Below are positions 5,938-12,460 of a stretch of DNA of 29,987 nt, piece by piece. Source of the stretch: DATEJJ01 sp039649115 (GTDB taxonomy: Bacteria; Actinomycetota; Actinomycetes; Mycobacteriales; Micromonosporaceae); the NCBI GenBank assembly GCA_039649115.1, contig JBBWZQ010000132.1, positions 1 through 29,987 on the forward strand, written 5' to 3'. The translations under genes and the position numbers were made by a program. Positions within the stretch are counted from its first letter, which is position 1. Every line of letters starts with the position of its first letter. The notes under the pieces are model-generated. The model was not told the DNA's origin, searched no databases, and worked only from the letters and a program-made list of their open reading frames with translations.

Positions 5938-7265
5938 CAGGCAGCCAATCCGGTCAGGACACGCGCGGCCAGCGGCGCGTCCACGGGGGAGAAGTACTTG
6001 TTGGTGGACAGCGCGCGGCGCAGGTCCCGGCCGGCGCCCGCCTTGTCGCCGAGTCCGAGTTCGATCATCCCGAGGTGGTAGGCGTATTTCGCGTTGCGGG
6101 CGCCGGGCGCGCCGGCCATCGTGGCGTACCGCAGCGCCTGCGCGTCCTGGCCGTTCGCGTGCAGCGCCCAGGCGAGCACGTCGGCGACGTCCGCGTGCTG
6201 GCGCCGCCGCCACTCCTGCCGCGCGAGCCGCAGCCCCTGTGCCGGCTGGTTCTCCGCCAGCGCCAGGATTGCGCCGGTGAGGTCGTCGGCGCCGCCGTTG
6301 GCGGTGAAGAGGCGCTGTGCGGCGTCGGCGAGCGCGAGCTGGGTCTGCGCCTGCGGCGCCTGTCCGGCCGCGCGCAGCAGCTCCGCGTACTCGATGAAAT
6401 AGCCCGGTGACGGGTATCGGCCGGTGATGTCGGCGAAGTCGGCGAGGGCCGCCTCGGTCTGGCCACGCGCGGCCTCGACCTTGGCGCGGCCCTGCCGCAG
6501 CGGCAGGTACGACGGGTCGGCCGCAAGGCCGGCGGCGTACTCGCGCTCGGCGACGTCCAGGTGCCCGGCCTGCCAGGCCAGCTCGCCCAGCTGGTAGCGG
6601 CAGAACGCGATGTCCGCGGGGTCGACGGCCGCGCCTGTCGCCTGGCGCATCAGGTCGCCCGCCTCGTCGATGCGGCCGTGCTGCTCCAGGTCGTAGGAGG
6701 CGCGGGCATAGGCGGCCAGGCCGGGGCGCAGGTCGAGCATGTGCTGCACCGCCCCGGTCGCGCCGGCCGCGTTGCCCAGTTGCGTCTGCGCGTCGGCGAG
6801 CACGCCGTACGCGTCCGCGTCGTAGGGATCCTCGCCCAGCGCGCGCCGCGCCCAGCCGCCGGCGCCCGCGAAGTCGTGCCGCGCGTTGGCGAGCGCGCCG
6901 AGGCCGGCCAGCGCGGCCGCGTTGTCCCTGCCGCGCAACCGCAGCGAGTGGTTCAGCGCGCCTTGCGCCTTGGGGTACCAGCTCGCGTCCGCGGTGACCC
7001 GGGCCTGTTCCAGGTATGCCGAGCCGAGCGAGGCCCAGGTGACGTAGTCGCCGGGCACCAGGCGCAGCCGCTGCTGTGCGCGTTCGATCGCGGCGGTCAG
7101 GCGGTCCTTGGCCGGCGTCGCCTGGCTCTGCGCGGCCGGTGTCGTGGTCGGGTGGGGCGGCGTGGACGAGCGGGTGCCCAGCACGCCCCCGATCGTCAAC
7201 AGGACCGCGGCGGCCAGCCCGACGAACACGAGCTGTCGCATGCGGAGTCTGGGAATCCGGGCCAT
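5937..7265 (-). CDS. Membrane-anchored TPR protein
   Basis: A 442-residue protein with one N-terminal transmembrane helix (about residues 11-30, VFVGLAAAVLLTIGGVLG) and an extracytoplasmic region of tetratricopeptide-like repeats (for instance VTWASLGSAYLEQARV, ALNHSLRLRGRDNAAALAG, and AKYAYHLGMIELGLGDKAGA near the end). TPR domains build scaffolds for protein partners. I chose the ATG at 7265 over the adjacent GTG at 7268 because GGAGG lies at the right distance. It lies 57 bases after the DUF4331 gene and is coupled to the permease (TGATG). A structural link between the exported DUF4331 protein and the permease is a reasonable inference from gene order alone. Confidence 0.85.
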   Translation of the reverse strand: MARIPRLRMRQLVFVGLAAAVLLTIGGVLGTRSSTPPHPTTTPAAQSQATPAKDRLTAAIERAQQRLRLVPGDYVTWASLGSAYLEQARVTADASWYPKAQGALNHSLRLRGRDNAAALAGLGALANARHDFAGAGGWARRALGEDPYDADAYGVLADAQTQLGNAAGATGAVQHMLDLRPGLAAYARASYDLEQHGRIDEAGDLMRQATGAAVDPADIAFCRYQLGELAWQAGHLDVAEREYAAGLAADPSYLPLRQGRAKVEAARGQTEAALADFADITGRYPSPGYFIEYAELLRAAGQAPQAQTQLALADAAQRLFTANGGADDLTGAILALAENQPAQGLRLARQEWRRRQHADVADVLAWALHANGQDAQALRYATMAGAPGARNAKYAYHLGMIELGLGDKAGAGRDLRRALSTNKYFSPVDAPLAARVLTGLAA

Positions 7266-7322
7266 CACGGTCCTCCGGGAGTGGTGGGGCCGGGGGCGCC
7301 GCGGCGCCCCCGGCCCGGGGGA

Positions 7323-9065
7323 TCAAAGCTGGACGGTTGCGTCGTCCGGACCGGCGCCGGCCGTGCGGCCGGACCGGTAGGTCGCTGCGGCGCCGCCCGA
7401 CCGTGCGACGGTTGCCGGTGTGAACCGGCGGCGCTGCCGCCAGCTGACGAACAGCAGCAGCGCCAGGCTGACCGCGACGGCCGACGCGGCGACCGCGACG
7501 ATCGTCGTGGGACCCGGGTCCGGCCGGGAGAACGCGGCCGGTGCCGTGCTCGGGTTGCCGGGCTCGGTGGCCGGCGCGCCCTGCGCGGCAGCCGCTCCGG
7601 CGCCGGTACCGCCACCCTTGTTGACCGCGCCCACGTTGGGCAGGGCCAGGTACGGGAAGAAGCCGCTGAAGCCGTTGTCGTTGGCGTCCACCTTGTCGCC
7701 GCTGGCCAGCGCGTCGACCAGCTTGCCGGTCTGCGCCGCGCCCTCCAGCGCCTGCACCTCGATGTCGACGACGTCGTCGGTCAGCCGCCGGCCGTTCGGG
7801 AAGCCCTGCAGATCCCCGGCCAGTACACCCAGCCGGTTGGGCGAGGCGACCGGCTTGACGGACAGGTTCAGCCGCAGCATCTCGGCGGGGCGGAACGCCT
7901 GCGGGTACACGTCCTTGTTCATCAGCTGCGAGTTGAGGTCCGCCTTGATGGGCCCGTTGGCCTTGGTCGTGATGCCCGTCAGGAAGATCTCCGCGATGTC
8001 GTTGCGCGGCGCCGGCGGAGCCGGTATCCCGTAGATGGCCTGGATCAGCTTGGGCACCTCAGGATCGGTGACCCGCTGCACGACCTGCGGGATGGAGGCG
8101 TCCTTGTCCGGCGACAGCGAGTTGAACGCGTCCTTCAGCCCGGCCGGTACGACCACCTCGTTGACCAGCGGGTTGCCCAGCCGCGACACCTGCACGCGGT
8201 CGTTGCCGGGCCCGTTGCCCGCCGGCTGGCCGCTGATGCGCACCCGGGCCCGGTCGGTCGTCGACCAGACGCCGATGACCGGGTTGCGACCCGCGTCGCC
8301 CTTGACTGCCACGTCCTTGAACGGCACCTGCAGCGCGATGGTGTTCACGTTGTACCCGGCCAGCGTGTCCTGGCCGACCTCGCTCAGGTTCCCGCCGTAG
8401 AGCAGGTCGAAGACGCGCAGGTCGAGGAAGAACGGGTCGTCCGCCTGGCCGGCGAAGATCTTCCAGCCACCGGGCAGGGTGGTGGTCGCCTGCTGGCGCA
8501 GCTTGCCGTAGTCCGGCATGGACGCCGGGCCGACCCGGGACGGCGCGACCGGCGCGTCGGAGATCCGGGTCTTGAACGGCTTGCCGTCGAACGACGACTT
8601 GAGCGTGTACGTCTGGCGGAACAGCAGGTTCTCGTCGTCGACCGAGGTGACCGGCCCGTTGTTGTACAGGAACGTCTTCCCGCCCCGCTTGTCGATGCTC
8701 TTGAAGCTGAACTGGAACGTGGCGTCCGGCTTGGCGTCGCCGTCGTTGTCGACGTAGATGTTGTACGCCGCGTCTGTCGCGAATGGATAGAAGTTCGGGC
8801 CGCCGTTGGGCTCCTCGAACGGGATCCAGTTCGCGATGAACGTCACGTAGCCCGGCCGCTCCGGGCTGACGAACGCGTACACGTCGGTGTTGTCGATCGC
8901 CGGGTCGGCGGCCACCAGGGGAGCCTCGCGGTGGCTTGACGCCAGCGCGTTGCTCGGTCCCAGTCCGGCCAGCCCGGCGGTCAGCGCGACACCGACCGCG
9001 GCGAGCGCCGCGCCTGCCCGCCGGGCGGTGAACCGCCGCACCGGCGGACCTGAGTCTGTGCTCAT
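7323..9065 (-). CDS. DUF4331 exported, membrane-anchored protein
   Basis: A 580-residue DUF4331 protein. A signal peptide ends at about Ala42; the mature protein begins with the family motif SSHREAP, followed by DNTDVYAFVSPERPGYVTF. A calcium-site-like DNDGDAKPD occurs near residue 105, and DANDNGFSGFFPY near the end of the domain. A linker rich in Gly/Ala/Pro leads to a C-terminal helix (about 516-538) and a basic tail, so the protein is anchored outside the cell by its C-terminus. The function of DUF4331 is unknown. The ATG at 9065 is preceded by GGAGG; an earlier in-frame GTG at 9080 overlaps that ribosome site and is rejected. First gene of a three-gene operon whose upstream box resembles that of the sigma gene at 624. 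Confidence 0.9.
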   Translation of the reverse strand: MSTDSGPPVRRFTARRAGAALAAVGVALTAGLAGLGPSNALASSHREAPLVAADPAIDNTDVYAFVSPERPGYVTFIANWIPFEEPNGGPNFYPFATDAAYNIYVDNDGDAKPDATFQFSFKSIDKRGGKTFLYNNGPVTSVDDENLLFRQTYTLKSSFDGKPFKTRISDAPVAPSRVGPASMPDYGKLRQQATTTLPGGWKIFAGQADDPFFLDLRVFDLLYGGNLSEVGQDTLAGYNVNTIALQVPFKDVAVKGDAGRNPVIGVWSTTDRARVRISGQPAGNGPGNDRVQVSRLGNPLVNEVVVPAGLKDAFNSLSPDKDASIPQVVQRVTDPEVPKLIQAIYGIPAPPAPRNDIAEIFLTGITTKANGPIKADLNSQLMNKDVYPQAFRPAEMLRLNLSVKPVASPNRLGVLAGDLQGFPNGRRLTDDVVDIEVQALEGAAQTGKLVDALASGDKVDANDNGFSGFFPYLALPNVGAVNKGGGTGAGAAAAQGAPATEPGNPSTAPAAFSRPDPGPTTIVAVAASAVAVSLALLLFVSWRQRRRFTPATVARSGGAAATYRSGRTAGAGPDDATVQL

Positions 9066-9129
9066 TGTCGGTCCTCCCACTCGTGGAACAGGCGCCAGGT
9101 GCCGCCTGCCATCTGCACGTGCGACAGGA

Positions 9130-9156
9130 CTTCGGCGCCGGAACCCCCCAGGCTGG
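9130..9156 (-). promoter_or_regulatory. SigK-type promoter of the DUF4331 operon
   Basis: Read on the minus strand: CCAGCC (9156-9151), 15 bases, CCGAAG (9135-9130). This differs from the box before the sigma gene by one base in each hexamer and has the same spacer. Predicted transcription start near 9123, giving a leader of about 58 bases to the ATG at 9065. Confidence 0.5.
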
Positions 9157-9182
9157 CCGGCTGTCTACTTCCCCTCACCCAC

Positions 9183-9209
9183 CCATCCGCGGCGCCCCCC
9201 ACTCCGAAC
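9183..9209 (+). promoter_or_regulatory. Second exact CCATCC-N15-CCGAAC box, facing away from DUF4331
   Basis: CCATCC at 9183-9188 and CCGAAC at 9204-9209, both hexamers and the spacer length identical to the box before the sigma gene. It points right into a gene-free stretch, about 460 bases before the methyltransferase. It could drive a non-coding transcript or long leader, or be chance in C-rich DNA. Confidence 0.3.
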
Positions 9210-9473
9210 CCCCTCTCTCAGCCCCACCTCGCCCCGAAAACCGCACCAGTCGGCCAGACATGGCGCCACAGCCGATCACTCCACCCCAACCACCACCGAC
9301 GCCATGCTCCTCGCGCCGCATCCGGCCGCGCCGCGCCGCAACCAGGTCGGCCGCCGGAGGTTCCCACGCCGCCGAAGGACCACCCAGCCAACCACGCGAC
9401 CCTCCAGCAACCCGCAATCAGCCCCAGTTCGTCCCAATCCGTCCGCCGCCCACCGCCTCAGCCATGCGATCCC

Positions 9474-9527
9474 GCAGATCATGGTCGCTGGTACACGACA
9501 GGGCGTGTACCAGCGACCACGATCTGC
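9474..9527. repeat. Long hairpin, dispersed palindromic element (well-preserved copy)
   Basis: Two 24-base arms (9474-9497 and 9504-9527) around a six-base loop (acaggg) pair at 23 of 24 positions; the mismatch is a T/C difference that would still give a G-U pair in one RNA strand. Blocks agatcatggtcg, gcgtgtac and cgaccacgatc are shared with the element at 1984-2036. No transposase lies nearby, so this resembles a REP/MITE-like unit mobilised in trans. Confidence 0.8.
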
Positions 9528-9669
9528 TCCAGCCGAGCGCGCTCGGCGCCCGGCTGGCCGAATCGGTGCGGAGGTGGTGGGCGGGGAGGGATTTGCGGGG
9601 GGCCTAGGCGGTCTTGCATGGTGAGAAGTGTTTCCTGAGGAGTAGGACGGGCGGCGTAGGCTCCGTGGT

Positions 9670-10479
9670 GTGAGCGGGAGGCGGGTTGTGTACACGCACG
9701 GGCAGCACGAGAGCGTCATGCGCTCGCACCGCTGGCGTACCCTGGACAACTCCGCCGCTTATCTCAAGCCGCACCTCACCGGGGGCGCCGCGGTGTTGGA
9801 TGTGGGTTGTGGTTCCGGCACCATCACCGCCGACTTCGCCGCGCGGGTCGCGCCGGGCCGGGTGACCGCGGTGGACAGCTCGCCGACCGCGCTGGCGGAG
9901 GCGCGGCGGGCCACCGCCGACCGTGGTCTATCCAATGTGGACTTCGTGGTCGGGGACGCGCACGCGCTGGACTTCGGGGACGCCACGTTCGACGTCGTGC
10001 ACGCGCACCAGGTGCTGCAGCACGTGGCCGATCCGGTGCGCGCGCTGGCCGAGATGCGCCGGGTGTGCCGGCCGGGCGGGGTCGTCGCCGCGCGCGACGC
10101 CGACTACGCCGTGATGGTCTGGTACCCGGAGATCCCGCAGCTGACCGAGTGGCTCTCCCTGTACCGGCGGGTGGCGCGCGCCAACGGCGGCGAGCCGGAC
10201 GCCGGGCGCCGGCTGCTGTCCTGGGCGCGGGCGGCGGGCTTCACCGACGTCGCCTGCACCACCTCGACGTGGTGCTTCGCGACTCCCGCCGAGCGCGCGT
10301 GGTGGAGCGGGATCTGGCGCGACCGGATCGTGGACTCGGCGGTGGCCGAGCACGCCGTCGCGGGCGGGTACGCGACGCGTGCGGACCTGGAGCGCCTCGC
10401 GGCGGGCTGGCGTGCCTGGGGCGACGCCGAGGACGGTTGGTTCGCCATCCTGCACGCCGAGATCCTCTGCCGGGCCTGA
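9670..10479 (+). CDS. Class I SAM-dependent methyltransferase
   Basis: A 269-residue methyltransferase of the UbiE/COQ5 (Methyltransf_11/25) type. Motif I is VLDVGCGSG at 42-50; an acidic residue ends the second strand (VTAVDSSPTAL); motif II/post-I is around VVGDAHALDFGDATFDVVHAHQVLQHV; motif III is MRRVCRPGGVVAARD. The N-terminus (YTHGQHESVMRSHRWRT) is typical of an actinobacterial subgroup whose substrate I do not know. The GTG at 9670 gives that N-terminus, but its ribosome site is weak. It stands alone, convergent with the DUF892 gene 25 bases downstream. Confidence 0.88.
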   Translation: MSGRRVVYTHGQHESVMRSHRWRTLDNSAAYLKPHLTGGAAVLDVGCGSGTITADFAARVAPGRVTAVDSSPTALAEARRATADRGLSNVDFVVGDAHALDFGDATFDVVHAHQVLQHVADPVRALAEMRRVCRPGGVVAARDADYAVMVWYPEIPQLTEWLSLYRRVARANGGEPDAGRRLLSWARAAGFTDVACTTSTWCFATPAERAWWSGIWRDRIVDSAVAEHAVAGGYATRADLERLAAGWRAWGDAEDGWFAILHAEILCRA

Positions 10480-10504
10480 CCCACCTCGTCCACCCGGCGG
10501 GCGG

Positions 10505-10999
10505 TCACGCCTCGGCGAGTACCCGTTCGCTCATCTCGTGGTTGATCCGCTCCAGCCGGGTCGCGGTGTCCTCCTCCTGCACGAGGTTGGTCTGCAGCAG
10601 CAACGCGCACTCGGCCTCGCCCATCAGCAGCGCCTTGTCGACGAGGCTCCGGTACGCGCCGATCTCGTAGTGCTCCACCCGCATGGCGCTGCCGAGGAGG
10701 TACATGGTGAGCACCTCGGGCGCCGGCTCCTGGCCGACGACGTCCTGGTACTCCTGGCGGACTCCGTCGATCGCCGCGCAGCCGACCTCGCGCGGCGCCT
10801 CGGCGAGCAGTTCGAAGCACTGCTCCAGGTTGCTGGCCTGCTGCCGGGTCTCGTCCAGGTAGGCGCGCAGCGTCCCGGCCAGCCTGCCGTCGCTGACCTG
10901 CTCGGTGGCCTGGCTGAGCATCTCGGCTATCTTCTTCTCCCCGTCGTACATGGCCGACAGCTCGTAGATGAACAGCTCGTTGGGGCCTTCCAAAGACAT
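10505..10999 (-). CDS. DUF892 (YciE/YciF) ferritin-like protein
   Basis: A 164-residue four-helix ferritin-like protein of the DUF892 family: LFIYELSAMYDGEKKIAEML at the start, LRAYLDETRQQASNLEQCFELL, then VLTMYLLGSAMRVEHYEIGAYRSL and LLQTNLVQEEDTATRLE. The repeated Glu and ExxH/HYE residues would form a di-iron site. Family members are linked to stress (osmotic, oxidative) responses; the exact activity is not settled. A very strong AGGAGGAG ribosome site precedes the ATG at 10999. A stress-sigma-like promoter lies in the 82-base gap upstream. Confidence 0.9.
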   Translation of the reverse strand: MSLEGPNELFIYELSAMYDGEKKIAEMLSQATEQVSDGRLAGTLRAYLDETRQQASNLEQCFELLAEAPREVGCAAIDGVRQEYQDVVGQEPAPEVLTMYLLGSAMRVEHYEIGAYRSLVDKALLMGEAECALLLQTNLVQEEDTATRLERINHEMSERVLAEA

Positions 11000-11041
11000 G
11001 GGCTCCTCCTGCGTGACTGTGCCCGCTACCTCCCTGCGCCG

Positions 11042-11065
11042 CTACCCCGACCGCCTGCGGTCAAC
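11042..11065 (-). promoter_or_regulatory. Possible SigB/SigF-type stress promoter of the DUF892 gene
   Basis: On the minus strand GTTG (11065-11062), 14 bases, GGGTAG (11047-11042). The actinobacterial SigB/SigF pattern is roughly GTTT-N14-16-GGGTAT. Predicted leader of about 36 bases. It fits the stress-related family of the gene product; the -35 is imperfect. Confidence 0.4.
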
Positions 11066-11081
11066 CCTGCCGGCCGCAACT

Positions 11082-12113
11082 TCATGGAGTGTCCGGGGGT
11101 GGCGCGGTGCTGCCGCGCACGGCCAGCTCGACGCCGAGCAGCGACTGCGCCCCCCGGCCGTCGGGCGCGGCGCGGTCCATCGCGGTGAGCAGCGTGCGCG
11201 CGGCCAGCGCACCCATCTCCCGCAGCGGCAGCCGTACGGTCGTCAGCGGCGGGCTGAGCTTGTCCACGAGGGGGAGGTCGTTGAACCCGATCAGCGAGAT
11301 CTGTTCCGGGCAGCGCAGGCCGGCGCCGGCGAGCGCGGCGAGCGCTCCGAACGCGATCAGGTCGTTGCCGGCGAGCATCGCGGTGAAGTCGCGGCGGGCG
11401 GCGAGCAGCCGGCCGGCGGCCATGGCGCCGGCGGCCTCGGTGTAGGCCGAGCAGGCCCGCATCATGCCGCGGTCGCTGGGCAGTCCGTGGCCCGCGACCG
11501 CCTGCCGGAACGCGGCGGCCCGTTCCCGCCCGGTCGAGGTGTCCTGCGGTCCGGCGAGGTACGCGATGCGCCGGTGGCCCAGCTCGACCAGGTGTGCCAC
11601 GGCCAGCACGACGCCGGTGTGCTCGTCGGCTCCGACGTAAGGCAGCCGGCGGCTGGCCGTGTTGCGGTTGACGAGGACCGCCGGTACCCCCGCCGCGGCC
11701 ACCTCGTCCAGCACCGCGTCCGCCCAGCGGGCGGTGGCCACGATGAACCCGTCGGTACCCCGGGCGCGCAGCTGCTCGATCTGCCGCCGCTCGGTCGCCG
11801 CGTTGTTGTCGGTGTCGGTGAGCACGAGCGTGTACCCGGCGGTGCTGAGCACCTGCTCGGCCCCGCGCACCATCGGCGGGAACAGCGGGTTGGTGACGTC
11901 GGGCACCACCATGGCGGTGAGGTAGGAACGCGCGGTGCGCAGGCCGCGCGCGAGCGGGTTCGGCACGTAGCCCAGCCGCTGCGCGGCCCGCTCGACCCGC
12001 TTGGACGTCGCCTTGCTGACCTGGTCCCGGGTGGCCGGGTTGAGGGCACGGCTGGCGGTGCCGGGGTGCACCCCCGCCGCGCGCGCGACGTCCGTCAGCT
12101 TGACGCGTTGCAT
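11082..12113 (-). CDS. LacI-family transcriptional repressor
   Basis: A 343-residue LacI/GalR repressor. The helix-turn-helix is at the N-terminus (VKLTDVARAAGVHPGTASRALN, residues 4-25) with the hinge helix ending ARGLRT. The periplasmic-binding-like core follows (LTAMVVPDVTNPLFPPMVRG, then LIGFNDLPLVDKLSPPLTTV near the end). The ATG at 12113 starts the usual MQRVKLTDVA; longer in-frame extensions lack family similarity. It is divergent from the E1-beta/E2 genes, with two CAATCGATTG operators between, so it very likely represses itself and that operon. The inducer is unknown; a sugar or polyol is usual for the family. Confidence 0.92.
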   Translation of the reverse strand: MQRVKLTDVARAAGVHPGTASRALNPATRDQVSKATSKRVERAAQRLGYVPNPLARGLRTARSYLTAMVVPDVTNPLFPPMVRGAEQVLSTAGYTLVLTDTDNNAATERRQIEQLRARGTDGFIVATARWADAVLDEVAAAGVPAVLVNRNTASRRLPYVGADEHTGVVLAVAHLVELGHRRIAYLAGPQDTSTGRERAAAFRQAVAGHGLPSDRGMMRACSAYTEAAGAMAAGRLLAARRDFTAMLAGNDLIAFGALAALAGAGLRCPEQISLIGFNDLPLVDKLSPPLTTVRLPLREMGALAARTLLTAMDRAAPDGRGAQSLLGVELAVRGSTAPPPDTP

Positions 12114-12158
12114 GCCAGCCAGCGTAGGCGAGCCCGACCACCCGGCGGAGGTGGCGTC

Positions 12159-12170
12159 GCAATCGATTGC
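12159..12170. promoter_or_regulatory. LacI-type operator O1 (GCAATCGATTGC)
   Basis: A perfect 12-base palindrome with the central CG typical of LacI/GalR operators, 46 bases upstream of the repressor ATG, where it would block the repressor's own transcription. Its ten-base core recurs at 12247-12256. Confidence 0.75.
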
Positions 12171-12211
12171 TGAAAGCAGGTCAGTCCGACAAGTACTGGT
12201 TCCTCCGGCAT

Positions 12212-12240
12212 TTGACTCGATCTCTACCGGGGTCCATGAT
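12212..12240 (+). promoter_or_regulatory. Candidate promoter of the E1-beta/E2 operon
   Basis: TTGACT (12212-12217), a 17-base spacer and CATGAT (12235-12240). The -35 is near consensus, the -10 matches four of six positions, and the predicted start falls inside operator O2. The leader to the GTG at 12461 would be about 215 bases. Confidence 0.5.
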
Positions 12241-12246
12241 TGACCG

Positions 12247-12256
12247 CAATCGATTG
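12247..12256. promoter_or_regulatory. LacI-type operator O2 (CAATCGATTG)
   Basis: Same ten-base palindromic core as at 12160-12169, with flanks diverging afterwards. The two cores are 87 bases apart, close to a whole number of helical turns, which suits looping by a tetramer or pair of dimers. It begins right after the candidate -10 at 12235-12240, so it would cover the transcription start of the rightward operon. Confidence 0.7.
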
Positions 12257-12327
12257 TGGACCCGGTCGGCACCGCCGGCATGCTCGCCGCACCCGAGCCG
12301 AGGACCTCGCCGCACTGCTCGTGGAGC

Positions 12328-12391
12328 GGGCCTGGTCGCAGGCCTGGGGCGCGGGCCTGGGACGCGGGCCTGGGACGCGGGCCCGGGGCGC
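12328..12391. repeat. 13-bp tandem repeat in the leader of the E1-beta gene
   Basis: Five units of gggcctgggacgc type (12328, 12341, 12353, 12366 and 12379), two of them identical and one a base shorter. Thirteen is not a multiple of three, so copy-number change would shift any frame crossing it. The 347-base interval 12114-12460 holds this array, both operators and the promoter. A frame at 12240-12446 ends just before the ribosome site of the next gene, but I see no family in it. Confidence 0.7.
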
Positions 12392-12460
12392 GCGCATGGC
12401 GCTGGAGCCGGCGGACGTGCCGGTGGACGACGGTCGGGCGACCTGACAAGGAGGTGCGGC

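Larger units (their letters stand above)
9066..9669. other. 604-base gene-free interval upstream of DUF4331 and the methyltransferase
   Basis: It contains the divergent SigK-like boxes (9130-9156, 9183-9209) and the long hairpin (9474-9527). A further short inverted repeat lies at about 9530-9558 (ccagccg ... cggctgg around cgagcgcgctcg). Open frames here are Pro/Arg/Ser-rich with no family resemblance or ribosome site. The top strand is very C-rich from about 9170 to 9470 and G-rich from about 9560 to 9665, the switch lying at the hairpin. Confidence 0.6.

Noticed and set aside
5938..7326. N-terminal extension of the permease frame through the TPR gene
   Set aside because: Sequence before the ATG at 5937 is an out-of-frame reading of the TPR gene; the signal peptide begins exactly at that ATG.
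6561..8939. 792-codon plus-strand frame opposite the TPR and DUF4331 genes
   Set aside because: Antisense shadow typical of very high GC; no domain, no ribosome site, and the minus-strand genes are clear.
12240..12446. 68-codon frame ahead of the E1-beta-like gene
   Set aside because: It ends neatly before the next ribosome site but is built largely from the 13-bp repeat and shows no E1-alpha motif, so I do not call it a gene.
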